From positions 1 to 8,495 of the forward strand of contig CANHUD010000090.1 of NCBI GenBank assembly GCA_947463665.1: a stretch of 8,495 nucleotides of DNA, in the 5' to 3' direction. The DNA comes from Sphingobacteriales bacterium (GTDB lineage: Bacteria; Bacteroidota; Bacteroidia; Chitinophagales; Chitinophagaceae). Below the pieces are notes generated by a model. It did not search any database. It saw only the letters and a program-made list of their open reading frames with translations, and was not told the DNA's origin. Positions 1-7,460 of the stretch are shown here, in pieces. The position numbers were made by a program, and so were the translations under genes. Each line of letters starts with the position of its first letter. The stretch's first letter is position 1.

Positions 1-1851
1 ATCATTCACCAGGTAGTACTGGAGAATTATGCTTTTCCTGGCGGAATGATGATCGGTACCGATTCCCATACGCCCAATGCCGGTGGTTTGGGAATGATCG
101 CCATTGGTGTAGGCGGAGCGGATGCAGTGGATGTGATGGCTGGCCTTCCTTGGGAGCTGAAAATGCCCAAACTGATTGGGGTGAAGCTCACCGGAAAGAT
201 GAGTGGCTGGACCTCTGCCAAGGATGTGATTCTGTGGGTGGCCGGACAGCTCACTGTTAAAGGTGGCACCGGTGCCATCGTAGAATATTTTGGAGAAGGA
301 GCCGATAGCCTGAGTGCTACCGGTAAGGCTACCATCTGTAACATGGGTGCGGAGATCGGGGCTACCTGTTCGCTGTTTGCCTACGATAGCAAGATGAGTG
401 CCTATCTGAAAGGAACCAGCAGAACCGAAGTAGCTGAACTGGCCGATCAGGTGATCGATTACCTGCGTCCGGATGCCGATGTATACGCAAACCCGGAGAA
501 ATATTACGATCAGTTGCTGGAACTCAATCTGGATGAGCTGGAACCTTATGTGAACGGACCTTTCACTCCGGATCTCGCTACTCCTGTATCCAAAATGAAG
601 GAAGCGGTAGAAGCGAATGGCTGGCCGGCCAAACTGGAAGTGGCCCTGATCGGATCCTGCACCAACTCTTCTTACGAAGACATCAGCCGCAGTGCTTCCA
701 TCGTAAAAGATGCCGTAAGCAAAGGATTAAAGTCAAATTCAGAATTCACCATTACCCCCGGTTCTGAGCTGGTACGCTACACCATCGAGCGTGACGGATT
801 TATCCATGAGTTCGAAAATGTAGGCGGTGTGGTACTGGCCAATGCCTGCGGACCCTGTATCGGACAGTGGGCTCGTCATATCGACGATCCGAACCGTAAG
901 AATACCATCATCACATCTTTCAACCGAAACTTCGCGAAGCGAAACGACGGACTGGCTAATACCCACGCATTTGTGGCCTCGCCGGAAATCGTAACCGCCA
1001 TGGCGATTGCAGGTACCATTACCTTCAATCCGCTGAAGGATACGCTGGTCAACGATAAAGGTGAAACCGTGAAACTGGCAGAACCCTCCGGATATGAACT
1101 GCCTCCCCGCGGATTTGAAGTGGATGATCCGGGTTATCAGGAGCCGGCTGCCGATGGTTCTGGCATTCAGGTGAAAGTAAGCGCTGATTCCAGTCGCCTC
1201 CAGCTGCTCGAACCGTTTGCTGCCTGGGAAGGTGTTGATCTGAAAGGATTGAAACTACTGATCAAAGCAAAAGGAAAATGTACTACGGATCACATCTCCA
1301 TGGCAGGTCCGTGGCTGAAATTCCGTGGTCACCTCGATAATATCTCCAACAATATGCTGATCGGCGCGGTGAATTATTTCAACGACAAGACCGACAACGT
1401 AAAGAACCAGCTGACCGGCGAATACGGTGCGGTTCCGGCTACCCAGCGTGCGTATAAAGCCGCCGGTATCGGATCTGTAGTGGTGGGTGATGAAAACTAC
1501 GGAGAAGGCTCCAGCCGCGAACACGCAGCCATGGAACCCCGTCACCTCGGTGTACGCGCCATTCTGGTTAGAAGTTTTGCACGGATCCACGAGACCAACC
1601 TAAAGAAGCAGGGAATGCTGGCCCTAACCTTTGCAGATAAGGCTGATTACGATAAAGTTCAGGAAAATGACAGCATCGACATTGTGGGACTGACCCAGTT
1701 TGCCCCTGGTGCACCGCTGACCGTAGTCCTGAATCATGCGGATGGCTCGTCTGATTCCATACAGGTGAACCATACCTACAATGAACAGCAGATCGAGTGG
1801 TTCAAAGCAGGTGGAGCGCTGAACGTGATCCGCAGCCAGTCTGCGAAATAA
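1..1851 (+). CDS. acnA: Aconitate hydratase, mitochondrial type (5' end outside window)
   Basis: This enzyme interconverts citrate and isocitrate through cis-aconitate in the TCA cycle and is a cytoplasmic [4Fe-4S] protein. The frame is open from base 1, so the gene starts upstream. The window holds 616 residues, and about 140 N-terminal residues are missing compared with the roughly 755-residue mitochondrial enzyme. Visible motifs, numbered from the first codon of the window, are IHQ with His3, GTDSHTPN with Asp21 and His23, the cluster cysteine in IGSCTNSS (Cys220) and the pair in ACGPCIGQW (Cys283, Cys286). The C-terminal swivel domain carries GEGSSREHAA with Ser504 and Arg506. The spacing from Cys220 to Cys283 and Cys286 equals that of pig mitochondrial aconitase (358, 421, 424), and Ser504/Arg506 match its Ser642/Arg644. 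The mitochondrial subtype, rather than AcnB or the IRP1-like type, is well supported; mitochondrial-like aconitases are known from Bacteroides. The internal ATG at 46 is not the true start. A terminator follows 17 bp after the stop. Confidence 0.97.
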   Translation: MIHQVVLENYAFPGGMMIGTDSHTPNAGGLGMIAIGVGGADAVDVMAGLPWELKMPKLIGVKLTGKMSGWTSAKDVILWVAGQLTVKGGTGAIVEYFGEGADSLSATGKATICNMGAEIGATCSLFAYDSKMSAYLKGTSRTEVAELADQVIDYLRPDADVYANPEKYYDQLLELNLDELEPYVNGPFTPDLATPVSKMKEAVEANGWPAKLEVALIGSCTNSSYEDISRSASIVKDAVSKGLKSNSEFTITPGSELVRYTIERDGFIHEFENVGGVVLANACGPCIGQWARHIDDPNRKNTIITSFNRNFAKRNDGLANTHAFVASPEIVTAMAIAGTITFNPLKDTLVNDKGETVKLAEPSGYELPPRGFEVDDPGYQEPAADGSGIQVKVSADSSRLQLLEPFAAWEGVDLKGLKLLIKAKGKCTTDHISMAGPWLKFRGHLDNISNNMLIGAVNYFNDKTDNVKNQLTGEYGAVPATQRAYKAAGIGSVVVGDENYGEGSSREHAAMEPRHLGVRAILVRSFARIHETNLKKQGMLALTFADKADYDKVQENDSIDIVGLTQFAPGAPLTVVLNHADGSSDSIQVNHTYNEQQIEWFKAGGALNVIRSQSAK

Positions 1852-1868
1852 ATAGTCAGATTACATAT

Positions 1869-1901
1869 AAAAGGCTGCCTCCAAAGGGCAGCCTTTTTTT
1901 T
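1869..1901 (+). terminator. Intrinsic terminator between aconitase and rluF, probably bidirectional
   Basis: An 11-bp perfect stem (1869-1879 paired with 1887-1897) has a 7-base loop and is followed on the plus strand by a run of eight T (1894-1901), partly inside the stem. This is a canonical intrinsic terminator for the aconitase gene. Read on the minus strand, the same hairpin starts 8 bp past the rluF stop and is followed by TTTTATAT, so it can plausibly end the rluF transcript too. It occupies most of the 58-bp gap between the two convergent genes. Confidence 0.85.
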
Positions 1902-1909
1902 AGTGCGAT

Positions 1910-2797
1910 TTAATCGTTCTGTTTCTTCTTTCCTTTTCTTCGGAATTCGCTGTACGACGTTTTTTTCCTGGATGTTTCCTTAGGATTGGGCAGCGTTTTG
2001 GCCTCCACTTCTTTTTTAGCTGGTCTTTTTTCTACTTTGGGGGTGGCTTTGGCGGTGAATTGTTTGGGAGAACGCTCTTTGGTTCCTGCCGATCCTTCCA
2101 GCGCCTCGTCCAACTGCAGTTGTTCCGGTTCACTAAGATAGCGCCATTTCCCGATCGGTATTTTACCTAATGAGATGTGCATGATCCGGGTTCGTTGCAA
2201 AAAGGTAACGGTATATCCCAACGCTTCACACATCTTCCGAATTTGTCGGTTTAAGCCCTGTACCAGAATAATAGAGAAAGCCTGCTTACCCGTTTGCCTT
2301 ACACGGCAGGGCAATGTACGCTCTCCATCAATCTTCACTCCTTCCGACATCTGCTTTAAAAAAAGTCCGTCGATAGGTTTATGCACCCGAACAGTATACT
2401 CCTTTTCATGCCTATTGCCGGCGCGCAGAATTTTGTTTACCAGGTCCCCATCGTTGGTAAGAAAGATCAGCCCCTGTGAATCTTTGTCGAGCCGCCCAAT
2501 GGGGAAAATCCGTTTGGGATAGTTGATAAAGCTGATGATATTACCCGGAACATTTGTTTCAGTTGTAGTAGTGATGCCGGTAGGTTTATGGAAGGCCAGG
2601 ATGACCTTTTTCTCTTTTGCGGCCGGTTTGACAATACTTCCGTCTACCACTACTTCATCGCCCGGACTGTAGCGGTTTCCTGTGACTGCGATTTCATTAT
2701 TCAGCAGTACGCGCCCTTCTTCTATAAGGCGATCGGCCTCCCGGCGGGAACAATACCCAGTATCGCTGATGAATTTATTTAAGGAGATGGATGACAT
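1910..2797 (-). CDS. rluF: 23S rRNA pseudouridine(2604) synthase RluF
   Basis: This enzyme isomerises a uridine of 23S rRNA (U2604 in E. coli) to pseudouridine. The chosen ATG at 2797 gives 295 residues. The frame continues 12 codons further to a TTG directly beside the upstream gene's stop, but family similarity begins at SLNKFISDTG, so the ATG is preferred. An N-terminal S4 RNA-binding domain (about residues 4-50, with YCSRREADRLIEEG) precedes the RsuA/RluB/E/F catalytic domain. The catalytic motif is GRLDKDSQGLIFLTNDG, with Asp104 matching E. coli Asp107. LVQGLNRQIRKMCEALGY and the TRIMHISLG segment are RluF-like; RluF fits better than RluB, RluE or RsuA. The last roughly 60 residues are a lysine- and proline-rich, probably disordered tail, as in E. 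coli RluF. It lies 36 bp after the YwqK-like gene on the same strand, so the two are probably co-transcribed. No clear Shine-Dalgarno sequence is visible. Confidence 0.93.
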   Translation of the reverse strand: MSSISLNKFISDTGYCSRREADRLIEEGRVLLNNEIAVTGNRYSPGDEVVVDGSIVKPAAKEKKVILAFHKPTGITTTTETNVPGNIISFINYPKRIFPIGRLDKDSQGLIFLTNDGDLVNKILRAGNRHEKEYTVRVHKPIDGLFLKQMSEGVKIDGERTLPCRVRQTGKQAFSIILVQGLNRQIRKMCEALGYTVTFLQRTRIMHISLGKIPIGKWRYLSEPEQLQLDEALEGSAGTKERSPKQFTAKATPKVEKRPAKKEVEAKTLPNPKETSRKKTSYSEFRRKGKKKQND

Positions 2798-2833
2798 ACG
2801 TAAAGGTAGTGGATACCTGCTCAACAATGTCAA

Positions 2834-3529
2834 TTATCCGCCGGTACTGCCATCCCGGACTCTGACACTTTTTTTCCCACTGTTTTTCTTTTCCCATTCC
2901 AGTACCTCCGCAGGTTTTTGAGCAGGTTTCGGTTTTTCGCTGTTCAGCGGCTGTTTCGAGGGGGTTGAACCGGCAATGGGACGTCCCAGCGCATCAATTT
3001 TTTGTCCGTAACTGAAGTTTTCATTTTTGATGATCAGTCCACTGGAAGGATTGTAATATTTCCAGGCGCCATGTTTCAGTTCTGATGCTTCGTGTTTGAC
3101 GATCTTTTGTACGGATACCATCGGATTGTTAAGGTCTGGCACCTCGATGGTATCATATGGATTTTTTGGATTGATCGCCTTCCATCCTTCTTCCCGTATC
3201 AGATCACCCAGAGAAGAAAAATAGAATTGCTTCCCATCCCGAAAGCCCCAGCGGAAATTCTCAATGGCCAGAATATCACCTGTCAGGTTATACCTGCGCC
3301 AGGGGCCTTCTTTCAGATCATCTACATATGTTCCCTCCTCTTCATAGCCAGGCTCCCCTCTCATTGATTCGGTGCGAATGACCCATCGGCCCTGTTTCAG
3401 CCCCTTAAGATCCGAAGTATTGATGGTATCTCCTTTAACCGATAAAACATACTGACTCCACCGCTGGCTCATTACGGAGGTGCTCAGGAGCAGTAAACCA
3501 AGAACAGATGCAATGGCTGCTTTCATCAT
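2834..3529 (-). CDS. Secreted YwqK/MORN-like repeat protein of unknown function
   Basis: The function is unknown. The 231-residue product starts with a signal peptide (residues 1 to about 21: a short basic start, a leucine-rich core, then SVMSQ), so export to the periplasm or beyond is likely. The body holds short aromatic/glycine repeats of the MORN or YwqK type: GLKQGRWVIR (43-52), EEGTYVDDLKEGPWRRYN with a following WGFRDGKQFYFSSLGDLIREEGW stretch (64-116), and LKHGAWKYYNPSSGLI (151-166). Proteins with such repeats are often labelled toxin-antitoxin system YwqK family antitoxin, but no toxin partner is nearby and the signal peptide argues against that role here. From about residue 188 to the end the protein is rich in Pro, Lys and Ser and is probably disordered, ending in a basic then glycine-rich tail. 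ATG codons at 3529 and 3526 are both possible starts. It is the first gene of a probable unit with rluF. Confidence 0.8.
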   Translation of the reverse strand: MMKAAIASVLGLLLLSTSVMSQRWSQYVLSVKGDTINTSDLKGLKQGRWVIRTESMRGEPGYEEEGTYVDDLKEGPWRRYNLTGDILAIENFRWGFRDGKQFYFSSLGDLIREEGWKAINPKNPYDTIEVPDLNNPMVSVQKIVKHEASELKHGAWKYYNPSSGLIIKNENFSYGQKIDALGRPIAGSTPSKQPLNSEKPKPAQKPAEVLEWEKKNSGKKSVRVRDGSTGG

Positions 3530-3550
3530 GGTATAAAATTAACCATTATT

Positions 3551-3566
3551 AGTCTTTGAGAAGACT
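3551..3566. repeat. Small inverted repeat in the divergent intergenic region
   Basis: AGTCTT-TGAG-AAGACT is a perfect 6-bp inverted repeat with a 4-base spacer, lying in the 81-bp gap between two divergent genes. In a minus-strand transcript it would form a small hairpin in the 5' leader of the YwqK-like gene. It could instead be a dimeric regulator site. It is short enough that chance cannot be excluded. Confidence 0.35.
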
Positions 3567-3571
3567 GGCAT

Positions 3572-3599
3572 CAATTTATAACGATTTTTTATAGATCAA
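3572..3599 (-). promoter_or_regulatory. Candidate Bacteroidota-type promoter for the YwqK-like gene and rluF
   Basis: Read on the minus strand, TTG (3599-3597) is followed after 18 bases by TAAATTG (3578-3572), which resembles the Bacteroidota pattern TTG, about 19 bases, TAnnTTTG. The -7 element ends 42 bases before the ATG at 3529, leaving a leader of about 35 bases that would contain the inverted repeat at 3551-3566. The call rests on the motif alone. I see no equally good candidate for the plus-strand lipoprotein gene; TCAATTTG ends only 7 bases before its ATG. Confidence 0.3.
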
Positions 3600-3610
3600 T
3601 TTGTTGCGCA

Positions 3611-4165
3611 ATGAAAACTTGGATTGTCTTGGGATGTGTACTTTTTATGGGGATGATGGCCGGCTGCGGAAGCACTGTTTACGTGGAAAAAAGTTCGGAT
3701 GTGCTTTTATCTGCCTACCAGACCTATAACTGGATTCAGAAAGATACGCTGTACCGGAAAATGGAACTGCTGGATAATAATGTGAAAAGCTCCGGAGACC
3801 GCCAGCTGGCCATGCTGGGCTACAGACGGGTAGATAAAGACCCTGATCTTCTTTTTGATTACGATGTACTGGTAGAAAAAAGCAGAAAAAGACGTTCTGA
3901 AACCGTATACATGCAACCCTATTTCAGGATGTTTTACAATCCATACACCCGTTTTTGGGGAACGATCTATTTTCCCGCACAATTTGTGGGCATACAGAGC
4001 TTTCCGGAAGATGTAACAGAGGGAACCATCACCCTAACCGTAGTGGATGTCAAATCCAATAAAACCATCTGGCAGGGATGGTCAACCGATGAAGTCAATA
4101 GCCGCAACCTCACTGCACAGGAAGTTGAACGGAGCATTCGAACCATTCTGAAAAAATTCCACTAA
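3611..4165 (+). CDS. DUF4136 family lipoprotein
   Basis: This is a predicted lipoprotein of unknown molecular function. Residues 1-18 form a lipoprotein signal peptide with the lipobox MAGC, so the mature protein would start at a lipidated Cys19 (166 residues). The residues after the cysteine (GSTV) lack the acidic pattern of the Bacteroidota surface-export signal, so a periplasm-facing location is inferred. The body matches my recollection of DUF4136: an early YQTYNWIQ segment, then RQLAMLGYRRVDKDPDLLFD, an aromatic-rich middle (about residues 100-130), and a C-terminal GTITLTVVDVKSNKTIWQGW strand followed by a helix with a basic end. The length is normal for the family. It is divergent from the YwqK-like gene (81 bp) and convergent with aroQ (20 bp), so it is probably transcribed alone. 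No Shine-Dalgarno sequence is seen. Confidence 0.88.
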   Translation: MKTWIVLGCVLFMGMMAGCGSTVYVEKSSDVLLSAYQTYNWIQKDTLYRKMELLDNNVKSSGDRQLAMLGYRRVDKDPDLLFDYDVLVEKSRKRRSETVYMQPYFRMFYNPYTRFWGTIYFPAQFVGIQSFPEDVTEGTITLTVVDVKSNKTIWQGWSTDEVNSRNLTAQEVERSIRTILKKFH

Positions 4166-4185
4166 CCGCCGAACCTTGAGGTTGG

Positions 4186-4605
4186 TCAGGATTCAACAAA
4201 ATAGCGTAAGGCCAGTTCATAGCCCCGAAGTCCTAAACCGGCTATGGTTCCTTTTGCCTTTGCCGACACATGGGAAAGTTTACGAAAGTCTTCCCGGGCG
4301 TGAACATTGGAGATATGTACTTCAATAACCGGAGTGGTTATAGCTGCTATAGCATCTCCAATAGCCACAGATGTATGCGTATATCCGCCGGGGTTAAGGA
4401 TAATGCCATCATAACTGAAACCCGCTTCCTGTAAGGCATTGATGAGAATTCCTTCCACATTATTCTGAACATAATGTATTTCCACCGATGGGTATTTGAG
4501 TCGAAGAGATGTCAAATAATCGTTAAATCCCTCATTGCCATACACATCGGGCTCCCGAACACCCAAAAGGTTAAGGTTAGGACCGTTAATTATCATAATT
4601 TTCAT
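4186..4605 (-). CDS. aroQ: Type II 3-dehydroquinate dehydratase
   Basis: This enzyme catalyses dehydration of 3-dehydroquinate to 3-dehydroshikimate, the third step of the shikimate pathway to chorismate and aromatic amino acids. It is cytoplasmic and usually a dodecamer. With the ATG at 4605 the protein has 139 residues, within the usual 140-150 range. An in-frame TTG at 4629 would add eight residues, but family similarity begins at KIMIINGPNLNLLG. Motifs are NGPNLNLLGVREPDVYG (Arg17, catalytic Tyr22), NPGGYTHTS (Asn71, His77), EVHISN (His97) and AREDFRK (Arg104, Arg108). The spacing of Asn71, His77, His97 and Arg104 equals that of the M. tuberculosis enzyme (75, 81, 101, 108). No other shikimate gene is in view. 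It is divergent from the M16 protease gene with 38 bp between start codons. Confidence 0.97.
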   Translation of the reverse strand: MKIMIINGPNLNLLGVREPDVYGNEGFNDYLTSLRLKYPSVEIHYVQNNVEGILINALQEAGFSYDGIILNPGGYTHTSVAIGDAIAAITTPVIEVHISNVHAREDFRKLSHVSAKAKGTIAGLGLRGYELALRYFVES

Positions 4606-4626
4606 GCTGATAGGCGTTTGTACCGC

Positions 4627-4663
4627 CAATTTAAAGCTAAAACATGAATATGAAAGAGATCAA
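4627..4663 (-). promoter_or_regulatory. Weak candidate promoter for aroQ, overlapping the protease gene start
   Basis: On the minus strand, TTG (4663-4661) precedes TAGCTTTA (4639-4632) by 21 bases, and a TAAATTG word (4633-4627) overlaps the end of the latter. Either could serve as a Bacteroidota -7 element placed 21-26 bases before the aroQ ATG at 4605. The TTG would lie inside codons 6-7 of the protease gene. This is motif evidence only and the region is AT-rich, so chance matches are easy. Confidence 0.2.
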
Positions 4664-7454
4664 AGTGTGGTCGATCCTGTTTGTTTGCCTGGTTTTGTCC
4701 AATCTGAGTATGGGCCAATCGGCAGAAACACTGGGCATTGACCCGAAAGTAGTCAAAGGAAAACTGCCCAATGGCCTGACCTATTTTATTCGGGAAAATG
4801 CCAAACCCGAGAAAAAAGTGGAACTCAGGCTGGTAGTGAAAGCCGGTTCTGTTAATGAAGATGACGACCAGCAGGGACTGGCACATATGGCGGAGCACAT
4901 GGCCTTCAATGGAACAAAGAATTTTAAAAAGAATGACATCATATCGTTTCTCCAAAACATTGGAGTGGGCTTTGGAAGCGATCTGAATGCCTATACCTCC
5001 TTCGATGAAACCGTATATATTCTGCCCATTCCTACCGATAAACCCGGTAATCTGGAAAATGGATTCCAGATTCTGGAAGACTGGGCGCATCAGGTAACAT
5101 ATCTGGAAGAAGACATCAACAGCGAACGGGCCATCATCCTGGAAGAGAGCCGGACACGCAAAGGCAGCGAAGACCGGATGTTCCGCAGGATTTTCCCTGA
5201 ACTTTTCAAAGGTTCCAAATATGCGAACCGAATTCCTATTGGGGTAGACAGCCTCATTGCTAACTTTCCTACAGATGCTATTCGTCGGTTTTACCGCGAC
5301 TGGTACCGGCCGGATCTGATGGCGGTTGTAGTGGTAGGTGACATCAAAAAAGAGCAGGCACTGGAAATGATCCAGAAACATTTCGCAGGCCTGAAAAATC
5401 CTGCCTCGCCACGTACGCGAACCTATGCCGAAGTTCCTCCCTATGCCGCAGCCAAATCCATGGTGATCACGGATGAAGAAGCAACGAGCTTTGATTTCGG
5501 ATGGAATTTTTCCGTGAAAAAAACAGCTCCTGCCAAAACCTCCGCCGACTATCGGAATGATCTGGTGAAAAGTCTGTACACCTCCCTGCTGAATGCCCGC
5601 TTTCGGGAACTGACACAAAAAGAAAATCCACCGTTCGTTTATGCTGGCGGCAGCTTTGATAGCTATGCCAAGTTCTACGAAGGATTCAATCTGTCGGCCT
5701 CCACCGGAACCAATGATATCCGCAAGGGAATTGATGCCGTTACCGAAGAACTGGAACGCGTGAAACGCTTCGGCTTTACCGAAGCAGAACTGGATCGGGC
5801 CAAAAAGAACCTGATCAGTAGCTACGAACGCAGCTGGAACAACCGCGACAAAACAGAATCTTCTGTGTATACCGATGAATATGTTCGCCATTTCACAGAC
5901 GATGAACCCATTCCGGGGATCGACAAAGAATTCGAGATTGTGAAAAACAGTGTACCGGGTATTTCACTTACTGAGGTCAACGCGCTGACGGATCTTTTCC
6001 GGAATGAAAAGAATTATTTCGCCTATGTAGTAGGACCTTCCAAAGCTGGAAATGTACCGGTTCCGGCAGAAGCTGATTTATTGGCACTGCTTTCCTCCAA
6101 AGAGAAAGCCACTATCAAACCCTATGAGGAAAAAGCAGTGGCTTCGAGTCTGCTGAGCAAATCGCCCAAAGCAGGTACCATCGTCAAAAAAACGTCCAAT
6201 TCACTTCTGGGAACCACAGAACTGACACTTTCCAATGGCATCACGGTAACGTTGAAAAAAACGGATTTTAAAGCCGATCAGATCCTGCTGTCGGCCTACC
6301 GTTACGGAGGTACCGGCAGTTATGGAGTGGCAGATAAATACAACGCGGAGAACGCAGTAGCCGTTGTAACCGCGATGGGAGCCGGAGCATTTGCACCGAA
6401 TGATCTGCGCAAAGCCCTTGCCGGTAAAGTAGCCTCCGCCAGTCCATTTATATCTGGCACTACAGAAGGATTCCGCGGCAACAGCAGCAACAAGGATGTG
6501 GAAACAATGTTCCAATTGTTGTATCTCTTCGCCACAGAACCCAGAACCGACAGTGCATTGTTCAAATCCTTCATCCAGCGGAACAAGGCTCAGTACGCCA
6601 TGATGGGTGCCAATCCTCAGTTTGCGTTTATCGACACATTCGTTCAAACGCTGTACAATGGGAATCCGCTGGCTCCTTCCGCGGTTCCAAAGGCATCGAA
6701 TTTTGATAAGATTTCCATGGATCGGGCATTGGCTGTTTACAAGGCACGTCTGTCGGATTTCTCCGGCATGCATGTGGACATTGTAGGAAGTTTTTCCGAA
6801 GAAACACTCCTGCCTTTACTGAGTACCTATATCGGTAGCTTACCTGCAAGCGGTAAAAAACCTACGTTCACCGATAACAAGGTTCGGCCGGTGAAAGGCG
6901 ACAAACAACTGGTATTCAAAAAAGGAAAAGAAAAACAAAGCCTGATCCTGGCCCTCGCCTCCGGCGAAACCACCTTTTCTCCAGAGAAATCACTGCACAT
7001 GCAGGCGCTTTCTGAAATCCTGAACATTAAGATCACAGAAGAACTCAGAGAGAAAATTCAGGGTATCTATGGTGGCGGCACCAATACCAACTGGTCAAAA
7101 GTTCCGTACGGAAATTATTCCTTTGTGCTTCAGCTTCCCTGTGGTCCTGAAAAAGTAGATACGCTGATCAAAACCTACGAAGCAGAGCTGGCCGGCATTG
7201 CAGCCAATGGTATCAGCCAGAGCTATCTTGATAAAGTTAAAAAGCAATGGCTGGAAGAGTACAAAACAGGTATTAAAACGAACGACTACTGGCTGGGTAA
7301 ACTGGCTCAGTTCCGCCAGGGAGAAAGCACCCCTGATCGTATGCTTAACTTCGAAAAATATGTAAATGCTGTAAGTTCTGCGGATGTGCAGGCTGCTGCT
7401 AAAATGGTACGCAGTTCAACAACGCGCGTACTGGCCACCCTCTTACCTGAGTAA
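4644..7454 (+). CDS. Exported M16 family zinc metallopeptidase, PqqL-like
   Basis: This is a predicted periplasmic zinc protease of the pitrilysin/insulinase family M16, of the two-lobed type resembling E. coli PqqL (931 residues, against 936 here). Residues 1 to about 24 form a signal peptide ending near LSMGQS. The first peptidase domain (about 35-190) has the inverted zinc motif HMAEH (His81, Glu84, His85), with the distal zinc ligand Glu161 in SERAIILEE, 76 residues after His85 as in M16 enzymes. An M16 C-domain follows (about 210-395). A second M16 half (about 525-936) lacks HxxEH, as expected for the inactive lobe, and carries LREKIQGIYGGG with Arg802 and Tyr809, spaced like the substrate-anchoring Arg/Tyr pair of insulysin. 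The lobes would close around unfolded peptides; the substrate is unknown. ATG 4644 was chosen, and ATG 4650 is also possible. It is apparently a single-gene unit with its own terminator. Confidence 0.95.
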   Translation: MNMKEIKVWSILFVCLVLSNLSMGQSAETLGIDPKVVKGKLPNGLTYFIRENAKPEKKVELRLVVKAGSVNEDDDQQGLAHMAEHMAFNGTKNFKKNDIISFLQNIGVGFGSDLNAYTSFDETVYILPIPTDKPGNLENGFQILEDWAHQVTYLEEDINSERAIILEESRTRKGSEDRMFRRIFPELFKGSKYANRIPIGVDSLIANFPTDAIRRFYRDWYRPDLMAVVVVGDIKKEQALEMIQKHFAGLKNPASPRTRTYAEVPPYAAAKSMVITDEEATSFDFGWNFSVKKTAPAKTSADYRNDLVKSLYTSLLNARFRELTQKENPPFVYAGGSFDSYAKFYEGFNLSASTGTNDIRKGIDAVTEELERVKRFGFTEAELDRAKKNLISSYERSWNNRDKTESSVYTDEYVRHFTDDEPIPGIDKEFEIVKNSVPGISLTEVNALTDLFRNEKNYFAYVVGPSKAGNVPVPAEADLLALLSSKEKATIKPYEEKAVASSLLSKSPKAGTIVKKTSNSLLGTTELTLSNGITVTLKKTDFKADQILLSAYRYGGTGSYGVADKYNAENAVAVVTAMGAGAFAPNDLRKALAGKVASASPFISGTTEGFRGNSSNKDVETMFQLLYLFATEPRTDSALFKSFIQRNKAQYAMMGANPQFAFIDTFVQTLYNGNPLAPSAVPKASNFDKISMDRALAVYKARLSDFSGMHVDIVGSFSEETLLPLLSTYIGSLPASGKKPTFTDNKVRPVKGDKQLVFKKGKEKQSLILALASGETTFSPEKSLHMQALSEILNIKITEELREKIQGIYGGGTNTNWSKVPYGNYSFVLQLPCGPEKVDTLIKTYEAELAGIAANGISQSYLDKVKKQWLEEYKTGIKTNDYWLGKLAQFRQGESTPDRMLNFEKYVNAVSSADVQAAAKMVRSSTTRVLATLLPE

Positions 7455-7460
7455 TTTCTC

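Noticed and set aside
1255..1590. An open antisense frame of 111 codons inside the aconitase gene.
   Set aside because: It covers highly conserved aconitase coding sequence and has no motif of its own, so it is a shadow frame.
2798..2833. A possible TTG start for rluF directly abutting the upstream gene's stop codon.
   Set aside because: The 12 extra residues have no counterpart in RluF, whereas the ATG at 2797 gives the family's normal N-terminus.
2834..3529. Toxin-antitoxin system (YwqK-type antitoxin).
   Set aside because: The product has a signal peptide and neither neighbour resembles a toxin. The label reflects shared MORN-like repeats rather than demonstrated function.
4166..4185. 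A small hairpin (AACC-TTGA-GGTT) between the lipoprotein gene and aroQ as a terminator.
   Set aside because: The stem is only 4 bp before mismatches begin, and no T-run follows directly on either strand; the nearest minus-strand T-run lies about 15 bases further, inside the lipoprotein coding end.
4606..4629. A possible TTG start for aroQ adding eight residues.
   Set aside because: Type II dehydroquinases normally begin just before the INGPNLNLLG strand, which the ATG at 4605 supplies.
4602..5891. A 429-codon open frame antisense to the first half of the M16 protease gene.
   Set aside because: The translation is rich in Phe, Gly and Ile, shows no domain or motif, and overlaps a protease gene whose own reading frame has clear catalytic motifs across the same bases. 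It is best explained as a shadow of that gene's codon use.
6201..6773. A 190-codon antisense frame in the second half of the protease gene.
   Set aside because: It has an unnatural composition with many Cys, Arg and His, no recognisable domain, and lies wholly within the well-supported protease coding sequence.
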